A DNA stretch of 64,000 nt from contig JABMCL010002057.1 in the NCBI GenBank assembly GCA_018857735.1, positions 85,001 to 149,000 of the forward strand, in the 5' to 3' direction. A program made the position numbers and the translations under genes. Shown in pieces: positions 34,624 through 46,870 of the stretch; position 1 is the first letter of the stretch; the number at the start of each line of letters is the position of its first letter. The notes under the pieces were generated by a model. It did no database searches and was not told the DNA's origin. It worked only from the letters and a program-made list of their open reading frames with translations. Source of the stretch: Alviniconcha marisindica (taxonomy: Eukaryota; Mollusca; Gastropoda; Provannidae).

Positions 34624-35540
34624 ACAAAACACTTGACATTTTTATTACATAAATATAAATGCATAATGGCAAATACCAGCGCCACACGGCAGCAAGCTGC
34701 GCATTCCACTTACTAACCATCATCTCCTAGCTGCTCAACAACAGCCATGCAGAAAAAGCCCACCTCTTCACCAAAAGTGTTGCCAGTGTTGGGTGGAAAA
34801 AGTCAGGAGAAAGGACCAGGCAGAAAGCGCAGCAAGGCAAAAAAACACAAAAACACACACCAAAAAACACCAACCAGAGAGGAGACAGGAAAGGGGAATC
34901 CAATGACAGCCCTGAGATTCCACGCTAGAGAGACCGATCAGACATGCCAGGCCTCCCTTCGGGCAACCGGAACCAAGGTTACGCAACTGAAATCCCGTTA
35001 CATGTACTACTGCGTGTGCTGAGCTTGACCACAGGGCGCTACATTACAAACCGCATAGCAAACCAGCAAACGACAGTGCCTTACAGTTCCACGAAACGGT
35101 CGTTATTCCAAAGACAACAATCGATGTACAACTCGTCGAACTTATTTAGTCCAGTCGAAGACGGAAGGTATTCACCTCTTCGTGTACAAAAATCCAACAA
35201 CAACAAAACCCAAAAAACAAACAAAAACAAAACAAACCCCAACAAAACCCGGTAAATGCACACCACAGCAGAGGGTCACAAAAGCACTTGCAACATGCAT
35301 GCGTTAATCACGTTCGGTATAAAAGCAAATTATAAACTTTATATTAACGCGTTTTTCCCCCCTTCTCAACAGGGTCAGGTGACACCAAAGCGGTAACACA
35401 GGTTTTCAGTTTCGGCATGATCTCATTTCTGCCCTTCTTCGCGCTTCCTTTGATTACGAATGTGTTTTGGTTTTGCTACAAAAGTTTAGTTGCTGAGGGT
35501 GCCCGACAGAGTGCCTACTCCGATTTCAGTTCAAACCAAC
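34621..35540. other. No gene recognised
   Basis: Unique DNA with A-rich stretches. Short frames such as 34747-35022 are Lys-rich and show no recognisable domain or splice structure. Confidence 0.5.
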
Positions 35541-35542
35541 GT

Positions 35543-35586
<44 letters not shown>

Positions 35587-35727
35587 GGGAGAGAGAAGAA
35601 GAGAGAGAGAGAGAGAGTGAGGAGAGAGAAAGAGAGAACGATCACGTGTCAGAGAGAGAGAGAGGGAGAGAGAGAGAACGATCACGTGTCAGAGAGAGAG
35701 AGACAGACAGAGAGAGAACGACCACGT

Positions 35728-35811
<84 letters not shown>

Positions 35812-35815
35812 TCAC
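35541..35815. repeat. Poly-G tract followed by GA array with CACGTG interruptions
   Basis: About 45 consecutive G residues are followed by GA repeats. These are interrupted by 'gaacgatcacgtgtcagag' at about 35637, 35677 and 35807 and by the variant 'gaccacgtgtcag' at about 35718. Confidence 0.95.
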
Positions 35816-36007
35816 GTGTCAGTGAACAGCGGAGTAAAGCGAGAAAGGAAGCCAACCAGAGTGCAGATACCAATTAAAGCATTTTCTTCTTCGCGTTTTC
35901 AGTGCTGACCGTTGCTACTTGCACGGAACTGCGGCGTTTCGCTCTGTCGGAGACATTTCAAGCCTGACATTCTCTGTTCTAATACCAGCATATAGCACAT
36001 AAAAAAA

Positions 36008-36008
36008 G

Positions 36009-36071
<63 letters not shown>
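36008..36071. repeat. (TA)n microsatellite
   Basis: About 30 TA units, with one 'taata' step in the middle. Confidence 0.95.
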
Positions 36072-36073
<2 letters not shown>

Positions 36074-36215
36074 AACAAGAAAAAAACTCATTAATCCCCT
36101 GAAGGAAATTGCTGCGTAACTTCGTCTACAGCATCCTCAAAAACAGCGCTTACCTGTTCCTGTTAGTATTTTCGTGTGTCCAGACAATTTTCGCGTGCCG
36201 CTACCTGTTCCTATT

Positions 36216-36225
36216 AGTGTGTGTG

Positions 36226-36271
<46 letters not shown>

Positions 36272-36288
36272 CGTGCGCGTGCGCGCAG
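36216..36288. repeat. (GT)n with CG-containing end
   Basis: A GT run grades into gcgtgcgtgcgcgtgcgcgc. Confidence 0.93.
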
Positions 36289-36588
36289 TATTTTCGTGTA
36301 CGGAGATAATTTTCGTGTGTCGCTACGGCTGCCAGTGTTTGGGAGTTTTAATGTGCGTACATGTGTTGATACGTGTGCACACAGGAGCTGCACGAACTCC
36401 GTTAAGAGAGTCTGCACTGAAAGCTGATTATATTATTGCATAAGCTGCACAACATGTATAAGTGCCACTGAATATGTCGCAGCGGCACTAAATATCCCTT
36501 TTTGTTTCGTGCAACGAAAGAACTCTGTGGGCAAAGAAGAAGAAGAAAACAAGCGCCTGTGTACGTGTGTGTGGTGTGTGTGTGTGTG

Positions 36589-36589
<1 letters not shown>

Positions 36590-36670
<81 letters not shown>
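36590..36670. repeat. (GA)n microsatellite
   Basis: About 40 GA units directly after a short GT run. Confidence 0.97.
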
Positions 36671-36675
<5 letters not shown>

Positions 36676-36954
36676 ACGATTCCCAACTGATCCAGAGAAC
36701 ACATGGGGGGAAAAAAACTTTACTTTTCACTCTCTCTTCTGCCTGGCTTTCAGAAAACAACACTAAATCGAGGATTCTTGTATACAGACAATATGCACGC
36801 CGTCTCACTTTCATTTTGCATTGGCCCAGAAACAGCTGACCCCCCCCCCCCCCCCCCCCCGCTTCCTTTCTTTGGCGAGGGTGAGGATTATGCAGGAAAC
36901 ATGGTTTGCTATGTATAGCCTTGTGAGGCATCTCCGTCGACTCAGGCGCCTCTT

Positions 36955-37142
36955 GAGCATCCAGGGTGTTGGGAATACAGAAGCTGCCCTCATGATCTAT
37001 CGGGCATCCAGGGTGTTGGGAATACAGAAGCTGCCCTCATGATCTATTGGGCATCCAGGGTGTTGGGAATACAGAAGCTGCCCTCATGATCTATCGGGCA
37101 CCCAGGGTGTTGGGAATACAGAAGCTGCCCTCATGATCTATT
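36955..37142. repeat. 47-bp minisatellite, 4 copies
   Basis: The unit reads 'gggcatccagggtgttggg' then 'aatacagaagctgccctc'. The copies are almost identical, so the array is young. Confidence 0.95.
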
Positions 37143-37528
37143 CAGTGGCACTGAACAGTTTTCTATAGCTGCAAGCAGGTCTTCACTACCTGGTCCATTC
37201 CACTACCGTTTACAACGTCAGTAGAATTTGACTTTATTATTATTATTTTAAATTAAAGCAGTTGCAAAAAAGAAACCATTATGGCAGACGAGAATCTTGT
37301 CAGGAGCAAACTAAGCGTGTAAATTTGTGTGCCTAGTGTAGCGTGGTGTGAAATAAAACTTTCCTACCCCCCCCTCCCTTCTTTCAGCAGTGAGCAATGC
37401 AACCCACTAATAATAATTAAAAATAAAAATGGGGTGGGGGGAAGAAGAAGGAAAAAAGTAGCAGCACCATCATCATTGTTTGGCGATGCCTACAAGCTTC
37501 CGTGGCTGTCACAAGACCGGCGCACGCT

Positions 37529-37985
37529 TTACTCACCAGCGAGGTCTATCTTACTCACCAGCGAGGTCTGATCATACTCACCAGCGAGGTTTGATCATAC
37601 TCACCAGCGAGGTCTGATCTTACTCACCAGCGAGGTCTGATCTTACTCACCAGCGAGGTCTGATCTATACTCACCAGCGAGGTCTGATCATACTCACCAG
37701 CGAGGTCTGATCTTACTCACCAGCGAGGTTTGATCTTACTCACAAGCGAGGTTTGATCTTACAAGCGAAGCTTGATCTTACTCACCAGCGAGGTCTGATC
37801 TTACTCACCAGCGAGGTTTGATCTTACTCACAAGCGAGGTTTGATCTTACTCACCAGCGAGGTCTGATCTTACTCACCAGCGAGGTCTGATCTTACTCAC
37901 CAGCAAGGCTTGAACTTACTCACCAGCAAGGTCTGATGTTACTCACCAGCAAGGTCTGATCTTACTCACCAGCGAGGTTTGATCT
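37529..37985. repeat. 23-bp minisatellite, about 19 copies
   Basis: The unit is 'tactcaccagcgaggtctga' plus tct. On the - strand every unit contains 'gctggtgagtaag', which fits the animal 5' splice-site consensus. Confidence 0.94.
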
Positions 37986-38194
37986 GAACCCTGTCGCCAG
38001 AACAAACCACTGGACAAAAGTCCCTGGTGACTCACTCGCTTGCAGTCAGTTTTTGTCAGCACTGCGCACAGACTCCAAGCGCTGGTTTCCGGCATCCCTC
38101 CTCCCGAGGAAGGTGCCGGAAAGCGAGGTGTGGTCTGCGCACTCATTCACACACGCGGCGGCAGTCTGCGGCTACGATATGGGAGTGGGATGTA

Positions 38195-39030
38195 GAAAAA
38201 AAGACAAGAGCCACACAGAGTGGAGAACAGAAAAAAACAAGAACCAGACAGAGTGGAGAACAGAAAAAGACAAGAAGCAGACAGAGTGGAGAACAGAAAA
38301 AGACAAGAAGCAGACAGAGTGGAGAAAACAAAAAAGGTGGAAAAGGGGTAACAGAAAAAGACAAGAAGCAGACAGAGTGGAGAGTACAGAAAAAGACAAG
38401 AGCCAGAGTGGAGTACAGAAAAAGACGAGAGCCAGACAGAGTGGAGTACAGAAAAAGACAAGAACCAGACAGAGTGGAGAACAGAAAAAAACAAGAAGCA
38501 GACAGAGTGGAGAGTACAGAAAAAGACAAGAGCCAGACAGAGTGGGGAACAGAAAAAGACAAGAGCCAGAGTGGAGTACAGAAAAAGACAAAAGCCAGAC
38601 AGAGTGGAGTACAAAAAAAGACAAGAGCCAGACAGAGTGGAAAAAAAACAGAAAAAGAAAAAAAGAAACCAGACAGAGTGGAAAAAAAAAAAATAGAAAA
38701 AAAGACAAGAGCCAGACAGAGTGGAGAACAGAAAAAGACAAGAGCCTGACAGAGTGGAGAACAGAAAAACAAACAAGAAGCAGACAGAGTCAAGAACAGA
38801 AAAAGACAAGAAGCAGAGTGGAGAACAGAAGAAAAGAAAAAACAAGAAGCAGACAGAGTGGAGTACAGAAAAAGACAAGAGCCAGACAGAGTGGAGAACA
38901 GAAAAAGACAAGAGCCAGACAGAGTGGAGAACAGAAAAAGACAAGAGCCTGACAGACTGGAGAACAGAAAAAGACAAGAGCCAGACAGAGTGGAGAACAG
39001 AAAAAGACAAGAGCCAGACAGGGATTATAT
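38195..39030. repeat. 33-bp minisatellite, about 25 copies
   Basis: The unit reads 'gacaagagccagacagagtg' then 'gagaacagaaaaa', with 24- and 30-bp variants. It keeps frames of nearly 300 codons open on both strands (a Lys/Glu-rich 11-residue repeat on +, a hydrophobic one on -). On the + strand the repeat moves between frames along the array, so a coding role is unlikely. Confidence 0.93.
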
Positions 39031-39996
39031 GCATAAACGACCCCCCGAAAAGGGTTTATTCTGCAAAAAAGCTATACACATGATACGCTTTTCTGTCCAA
39101 TTTATATTCTGACCGCCAGGAACAACATTCACTTAACACGCAAAATGTATACAACTTTTACTGTGTTTCCCTTTTCTCTCCCCTGGATAGTTATGTACAT
39201 GTGAATAAAAACACGGGACGTGAAAGCACGACAAATGAAACGCAAGCACAGTCTGGTGTCTCCACAGGAGAGGGTACCTTTTTTTTCACTTGACTGGAAC
39301 TGCATGCGCCAACGGTTTCTTCACCACTCGACCCACTTCACACAAACACGATCACACACCTAAAGTGTGGTCAGTAACACTGGACTGTCCAGTTTACTCT
39401 CGAAGGAAAGAACAGCAAATGCTCAATCGACTCACGTTCAAGTACCTGGACAGTCACATCAAAATATATGCACCGCCAAACGCACAAAAAGAACTTCAAG
39501 GGAGGTACCATAACAAAAGGCGAGCGCACAAAATAATCTCCCTTGTTACGATTTGTTGTTACTATATTTAGCTTACTACCACACAGCACTATGCAAATTA
39601 CTGTACTTGCTACTACAGTTTCTTTGTTATTGCATCTTACCAAAGACAGCCTGACATCTTGTTTGTTACTGTATCGGATCCAAATTTGCTTTGACCCTAA
39701 AAAAAAATCGGTCACTGAAACTAGAACAAATGGGGAGGGGGGACTTTTTGTCATCTACATTTTTGGAAAGATCCTACTTTGTACTTTGATGCCAAACGAG
39801 AAAACTCCCATGCAGTTTTCCGGATGGCTGGCCAGCCAGATGACCAATGATTACATAGATTCACATTCTGATGCAAGTAAACAAAATATTCATTGCCATA
39901 TATATCAAGAGGGCGGGGAGGAGAGAAGGGGGTGGGTGGGAGCGGGAGCAACTAAAATATTTCTTTATCACATCTTGAAATATATCACCACTGTTA

Positions 39997-40075
<79 letters not shown>

Positions 40076-42397
40076 TGTTAGTTTAGATTATTACTAGCAA
40101 AAAATATTTTCCTTTCAGCAGTGCTGTTTGAAAATGAAGTAGGCGATCTGCTGGATAGTCTGTGATGAAAATGACATGGGTAATTTCTTCTTTGAGATAA
40201 CAGGAGAACAAACAAATGCACACAATAAAACCATGTGGAGTACAATCACATTAAAATGGAAAGAGAGAGAGAGAAAAAAAGAGAGAGAAAAAAGAAGAAG
40301 TTATGTACACAATAAATATATTTAAAAAAAAGCAAACAAAATATTTCCAAAGCCTTGTTTGATGCCCCCCCCCCCCCCCCCAGGTCACAAAGTCCTTCCA
40401 ACATTATGCACACGCAGAAAAGTAGGACCAGAGCAATGCAGCCACCTCTGCATTTAATCAGTCAGTTCAGAAAGGCAGACGCGTCCCAGAAGACACCACG
40501 CTATAAAGTTCACTATTTTCTGCCAGTCTTTTCCCACGCAGGGAGGTCTTAAAACAAAAACTGGTTTTCCGGCCTAAGGCTCTCCCTCCGAAAGGTTGCT
40601 GCCTCCATTGGTTCTGAGGGGCACTCTTTATCAGACCAATTTATCATAACCTTGCACCTAACCACTTTAAGTTTTGAGGAAAACACAAAAAAGTGCAATT
40701 ATCTGTTTAGCATTTAGCCAAAAATAGTCATTTGTTAACATGATTTTTTTTTCTGGTTTGAGAATGCTACGGGGAACATTTGACAAGATCCTGGGCCAGT
40801 GGAAAAGTCTGATTTTATTACATGCAGACTAGGCAATTTCTGATGAACATCTGCGAAAAGGTACTCCTGCCAACAGTGCTAGTGCTACTTTTGTTTGCTC
40901 CTGCCTTAATCACACAGTTCTGCCTCTTGATTGTCTTTGTATTCATGATAGAATAATTAAGGTCATAGCAAGAGGAAAGATGACTGAAAATGGCAAAATG
41001 ACAATGGGCACAAGAATGACAAAACAAAACAAAATCCAGTGAAGAAACTGAAATGCCCATGTATGCGAAGTTATCACATTTCATTCATACCTCCTGTGAT
41101 ACAAAGGCATTACAAAACATCAAATCATATCAAATTAAAATAAAATAAAATAAAATAAAACAATGACGTGCAACCAATTTGTACACAATCAACTCCTGTC
41201 ATATTTGTCTTCGTTTTCTTTCATTCCACTGTTGACGAGTAGGTGAATATTCAAAATGGAACAAGCAAGAAGACGGGAAGGGGTTACAGGAGGAAAGGAA
41301 CATTGCATATTTGTATTTCTCCTTTGGTTCCAGATCAGCTTCTTTAAACTGTAAACTTGTTTTTATTATGCAATTACAGCCATAATATTTACAAAGCATC
41401 AGTGCAAGGGAACAAGACTGCTAAATCACATAGCTTGACACAGTGTCATAATATAGGGATTCTTTGCTTCAATTTTATCAACTTGGTGTGACTGGTGGGC
41501 ATTCTTTACAAATGTGTAAATGGTTTTTAGGAAAATGGCTATTTTAAAAGGAGAAGAAAAAGCAAATATTCAGATTCTGTAGACATATGGTACTGAAGAA
41601 CAGTAAATGCTCCAGTGACTCACATTGGAAACAAAACAATTGGTTTTTAATGCCCAGCCAACCATGACGTGGTGTCAGGGTGAAACACATTTTGTCATAA
41701 TACAATGTGTAACAATTGTACAAAGTTTGAATTTGATGAAATAAAAGCCGATTCAGAATCTCTTTCACATTTACACATCCAATGCCATTGCGACCTTGGA
41801 ACAAGGTCAAGGGCATTAAAATTAGTATGATTTCAAGGTCATTAAAACTAGTATGAATGGGTACAGTTCAACAGAGATTAACAAAAATTATGCAGTTTGG
41901 AAGACCTTGCTTGTTTTGAACAATGCTAGTTTTGTGAAGGCAAATCTGCAAGCGGCACTATGTGCGCAATCTTCTCCATGCAATAAAAGAAGAAGAAGAA
42001 GAAAAAACTAAAACGGATTTGATTCATAGACACTTTTGCCAAATACAACTTTCTGTTTGACATTCCAATGATGTTGTGACGTTCAAATAGGGTCATGGTC
42101 ACAGGAAGTAGTATGGCCCTGCAAAGCTCAGCAGGTATTGCAAACTATCTGAAAAAAATCCAGTGTTAGGGTTTGTGCCACAGCTGGCCTGCCTAAATTG
42201 GCCTTAAATGCAAATTCACTTTTCAGGCACTTTCAGCTGCACAGTGACTATCAGAAATTTGATGTCAAGATCACCCTGCCTACAAACGATAAATGAAACG
42301 AGAAACTAAACACTTCTGCAATCTGCATGTTTGCAACTTGTTTACAGGTTTTATTTTTGGATGAGATCCAAAGAAAATGATGGGTTTTGAACAGATA
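39031..42397. other. No gene recognised; mostly unique AT-rich DNA
   Basis: Contains a (GA)n run (40001-40066), a poly-C tract (about 40365-40381) and scattered 'caaggtca'-type dispersed-repeat fragments at about 41790-41880 and 42085. The open frames are short and unrecognised. Confidence 0.55.
40001..40066. repeat. (GA)n microsatellite
   Basis: About 32 GA units. Confidence 0.96.
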
Positions 42398-42401
42398 TTA
42401 A

Positions 42402-42611
42402 CCCCTTCACTGCCAGGATGTCACTTAAAACCGACCAATAAAAGTGCGAAATTTGAGACCCTTAAGCCTTTTTGTTTTCTTTTTAGTATTGGAATGTGAA
42501 AGGACTTTCATCAAAACGCATAGCATTGAAAGTAAATGTGTTATAGGACCAGAAAATATACTGTTTGCAGGCATGTCCCTGGTGATTTTACAGGCTGGGG
42601 CAGTGAAGGGG
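42402..42611 (+). mobile_element. piggyBac-like MITE, complete copy
   Basis: A 210-bp element between TTAA sites (42398-42401 and 42612-42615) with the same ends as the element at 30403. Internal strings such as 'cttaagcctttttg' and 'gaaaggactttcatcaaaac' are shared but diverged. Confidence 0.87.
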
Positions 42612-42615
42612 TTAA

Positions 42616-42940
42616 CTGATACCCCATGTTCTCTGAAAGTAAGCCAGACTCCTTTGACTGAAACAGACAAAGGGGGAAAAGCTGATACCCCATGTTCTCT
42701 GAAAGTAAGCCAGACTCCTTTGACTGAAACAGACAAAGGGGGAAAAGCTGATACCCCATGTTCTCTGAAAGTAAGCCAGACTCCTTTGACTGAAACAGAC
42801 AAAGGGGGAAAAGCTGATACCCCATGTTCTCTGGAAGTAAGTCAGACTCCTTTGACTGAAACAATCAGACACAGGGGGAAAAGCTGATACCCCATGTTCT
42901 CTGGAAGTAAGTCAGATCCCTCTGATTCAAACAATCAGAG
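42616..42940. repeat. 66-bp minisatellite, about 4.7 copies
   Basis: The unit starts 'ctgataccccatgttctctg' and includes 'gactcctttgactgaaac'. The first unit begins at the base after the TTAA that closes the adjoining MITE. Confidence 0.95.
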
Positions 42941-45310
42941 AAAGGGAGGAGGTGGGGGTGGGGGAGAGAAGGTGGCTGATGGAACAGAGTGTTGCATGCC
43001 AAAAAGGAAGGTACTTTCAAAGTTTAAAAATACGAACACAGAAGTCCCTCCATGATGACATTCAACAATGCACTGCCCATAACCACATGAACACTGCATT
43101 GAAAATTCTGATGGAATACTGAATGGAACACGAATATTATTGCTCGGCACTGATAATTTACACAGATACATCAACAACAACAACAAAAAGATTAGATGTT
43201 TGAAACATCAGTTGCTGACATGCTCAAGTGACTCACGTCTAAAAGGCCCCAACCACCCCAATAAAAGTAAATGAAAAAAACAAGCACCCCATACACAAAA
43301 CTAACTGGAGGCAGACATAAAAAGCACTGACCTTGGCAGAGGTTACTCAGTCCCTAAAGAACTCACGCACATTCACACACAGAAAGGAAAATTTGCCAAA
43401 GAAGTGAATAAACCATTTATTCTGAAGAGCTAATCTCCCGTAAACAATTCATGCACATCACAATATCAGCCCAGATTTCCATCTTTTAACTTCAATAATA
43501 GTTACCTGGGATTCTTTCTGCATTATACAATCATTGTATTCCACCTGTTTCCATTATCTGCTCCACACTGAGACTAAAATAAAATCACCAGCCTAGAAAC
43601 GGCAGCAATGGTATCAAAACTCCCCATCTCTCTGACATTATCATCACAGGTCCAGCCTCTCTGGAACACTCTGGTGCCTTGCATTTCACCCAACAATAAA
43701 ACGGGAGATGTTTTGCTTGCTTGTTCTACATTAATTTGTCTGCTTGCATGCAACAATCAGAGAGATGTGAACCCGCTAGGAAAAGAGCATGCCCAGAAAC
43801 TACAACTTTAGTTTTACATCTTTCTGACGCAATAAATCACACTCACTGAATAGTTGGAATGAAAGTGTAAGCTCAGTGGAAGCTTTTGTCCCTCAAAAAA
43901 ACAAAAACAAAAAACCCACCCCATAAAAGGTTCTGCTGAAACAATGACTGAAACAGTTAAAACATTTAATGACTCCAGAAACCTCAAACAGTCAAAGACA
44001 TGCAACGTTCATGAGAAGCAACTGTGAGCCCCCCCCCCCCCCCCCCTTGTCTCCTTTCTTTTGCGGGAGAGTTTAAAACTGACTAGATAAGAAATTCCTG
44101 AGAAAATGCAACTGGCCATTTAACCATCTACACATGTGTGACCTTAAAACAAGTCAAGGTCAGACACAACTGGTATGGACAAGTGCAAGTACAGTACAAG
44201 TGCCGAGTTTTAAAAACATCACTTAAAAGTACTTCAGAGAAATCCATTAAAAAAAAAAAATTGAGTAATCATCAACATCAAAATAGCATTATATGCCATG
44301 CCATGAACGTAAAAATTACACAAAGTTTGAACTCTTACCAGCTTGCTGAACTTTTCAACTTTCAGTTTAAAAGTTGCAACACAACATGAATAAAACTGAA
44401 CAAGTGCCACCATCACACAAAGTCCACCATCGGCAACAATTTTGGTCCCCCACCCCCATTAAGGGGTTGGATTCTTCCGGACTGTCAGGCCTAACACTGA
44501 TCATTACATACTAACATTTTGTCACACAGTATGATTTTATTTTATTTTTTTAATCTGAAGATTCTCTGTGGGTTGTCCAAGGGTAAAGTGGGGTGGGGTG
44601 GGGATTTACTTCTAGTTTCAAGAGCACTTTAAATAGTTATGTAGCAAACAGTTGTATGAATTACAGCACATCTGAATGTCATTTTATTATTTATTAGCGC
44701 ACCTGCTTTCGTCAATGAAACTGGGGATGTGGGTGTGAGAATTCTAATGACCGAAGGTCCTGACCGAACAGAAGGCAAATTAAACTTAACCACCTAAACC
44801 TGCAACTGCCCAAACTGTTCACAAAACCAAGAGTACTTTACAAGCAGAAGAATCCTGTTACCATGTAATTTGCTTAGAAACTTTGAAGAAGAAGGGGGAT
44901 GGGAGGTTTGGGGGGGGGGGGGGGGGGGGGGAAGAGATGAAGAAAAAAGGGGAGGAAATGTCAAAGGAGATGCAAGCAACACTAAAAACAGCAGGAAAGT
45001 CGTTGACACAAATCAACTGGAATCAGCACCAGTGCTGTGGAAGGGACAGCAAAGGTGGGGCTGCATGGGGGCGAGACGATTTATAACCTGAGATAAGCTT
45101 GAGCATAAAAAGAATTCAGACAGTGCCAGGCAGTTCCTCCAACTGGTGGCACACAAGAGAAAGCCTTAGCTTTCTTTATGCTCACAGTGATCGCTTGCTG
45201 ATTAAAGCTCAAGTGAAATTATGCCCAATTTAGCCTTGGTTGGCTCGGTCAGTCTGAGCGCAATGTACACACACCTGACAACTGAAGATGCTGGCATTTG
45301 AAACAGATGG
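42941..45310. other. No gene recognised
   Basis: Mostly unique AT-rich DNA with a poly-C tract near 44030 and a poly-G tract near 44911-44931. Confidence 0.55.
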
Positions 45311-45314
45311 TTAA

Positions 45315-45533
45315 CCCTTTCACTGCCATGCTTGCCATGCTGTCACTTGGAAAATGACCACTACAAGTACCAAATTTGAAATCATTAAGGTATTTTTCTC
45401 CTTCACATGAGCACGCAAAAGGATTTCTGTCAAAATGCACATTATTGAAAGTACATTTTTGTTACAGGGTGATCAAATATAGTGTTTGCAGGGGTGTATG
45501 TGTGCACTTTTCAGCCCAGAAATGTTACAAGGG
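45315..45533 (+). mobile_element. piggyBac-like MITE, diverged copy
   Basis: TTAA-bounded with ends 'ccctttcactgcc' and a decayed 'gttacaaggg'. The interior retains 'aaatttgaaatcattaagg', 'aaaggatttctgtcaaaa' and 'gcacttttcagccc' in the same order as the copy at 30403. Confidence 0.8.
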
Positions 45534-45557
45534 TTAAGGTCCACATCACCAAACAGT

Positions 45558-45586
45558 GTGTGTGTGTGTGAGTGTGTGTGTGTGTG

Positions 45587-45661
<75 letters not shown>
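45558..45661. repeat. Compound (GT)n and (GA)n microsatellite
   Basis: A short GT run is followed by about 36 GA units, 25 bp downstream of the MITE end. Confidence 0.95.
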
Positions 45662-45662
<1 letters not shown>

Positions 45663-45969
45663 ATCCTTCTAGCCAGCTGAACACAGCCACACTTCTGTAT
45701 CTAACACTTGGTATTTACACTCCTTGCTATTTCTGCAAAGTACTTCAGTTCGAACATTTCAACTCAGCAGACCTTGACCAACTGCATGTATAATAATGAA
45801 GCTGACCAGTCCTGAAAATCGTTTCAAAGAGGCAGAAATGCACAGATACCACCTGATTAAAACTGACGCCACATGCACAGTCACATGCTTGGATTTTAAA
45901 GAGGCCAACAATGAAGCTTGCCATGAGAAAACAGAATATGTATGCACTGTTGTTGACTCTTTTCCCCCC

Positions 45970-46200
45970 AAATGCGCTGTGTACACTAACTGTTGTACAT
46001 TGTTCCAAGAAAATTTCTGCATTTTTTTTTCTCAAATGCATTGTGTACATTAACATTGTTCCAAGAAAATGTCTTCAGTTTCTTTTTTCAAATGCACTGC
46101 GTACGCTGTCGTACAAACATCGTTCCAAGAAAATTTCTTAGTTTCTTTTTTTCCAATATACTGTGTACAGTAACTCATTCAAACATTGTTCCAAGAACAT
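45970..46200. repeat. Degenerate tandem repeat, about 4 units near 57 bp
   Basis: Units share 'attgttccaagaaaatttct' and 'caaatgcactgtgtac' with T-rich linkers. Confidence 0.85.
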
Positions 46201-46382
46201 TTCTTCAACTGGCTTCAACATACAACTCTTGTAGATTTATCTTAGGTAAAGAGAAAAGATGTGTTAGTTTGCGAGGGAAGCAGAAATCACTAATCTGCAA
46301 TAGACATCCATTATTGTATTCACAGTTTTACTTGTGTAAAATAGAACAAATCTGAAACAGAATGAGGCCCATGCAGAATTGG

Positions 46383-46669
46383 CGCACAAGGGAGTTAATT
46401 AGTGCTCGAAATACATAACACAAGTACAACAACAAAGACCTGAGTCGCTTGTGGTAACTCTCACCTGGCATACATGTAAATACAAGGTACATAAACTCCA
46501 CCAGAGGTACATCCTCAAATTCTGAATGGGTATTCATTCCACCATTTGAGGATGTACCTCTGGTGTTTATGTACCTTGTCATTGCATGCATGCCATGTAC
46601 CGTAGGCAACTCAGGTCTTTGTTGCTGTACTGGTGTTATGTACTTTGAGCATTAATTAACTCTCTTGCG
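46383..46669. repeat. Long inverted repeat (foldback)
   Basis: The left arm (46383-46520) and right arm (46544-46669) are largely complementary. The inner 22 bp 'accagaggtacatcctcaaa' and 'tttgaggatgtacctctggt' pair perfectly. Outer landmarks are 'gggagttaattagtgctc' against 'gagcattaattaactctc'. The spacer is about 23 bases. Confidence 0.9.
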
Positions 46670-46674
46670 TGTTG

Positions 46675-46870
46675 CTTGTGTAAAATAGAATTATGGACCA
46701 CTTATGGGTTAACTTTATTTCTCTTTCAATACTTGCACCTATGTTGTGTAATCTGCCATTATTGCATTCACAGTGTATCTGTGTAAAATAGAATTATGGA
46801 TCAGTTATGGGTTAATTCTATTCCCCTTTCAATACTTACACCTATGTTGTGTGATCTTACTGCATTCCTG
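46675..46870. repeat. Roughly 100-bp tandem repeat, 2 copies
   Basis: Each copy begins 'gtgtaaaatagaattatgga' and contains 'tcaatacttacacctatg'. A partial relative ends at 46346, on the other side of the foldback. Confidence 0.85.

Noticed and set aside
35371..35390. A second collagen-like exon after 'cttctcaacag'
   Set aside because: The stretch to the next gt is not a multiple of three and does not give Gly-X-Y.
38053..38952. A 299-codon + strand frame with an 11-residue Lys/Glu repeat, and a 295-codon - strand frame over the same DNA
   Set aside because: Both arise from one 33-bp minisatellite. The repeat drifts between reading frames, and no splice or family evidence supports a protein.
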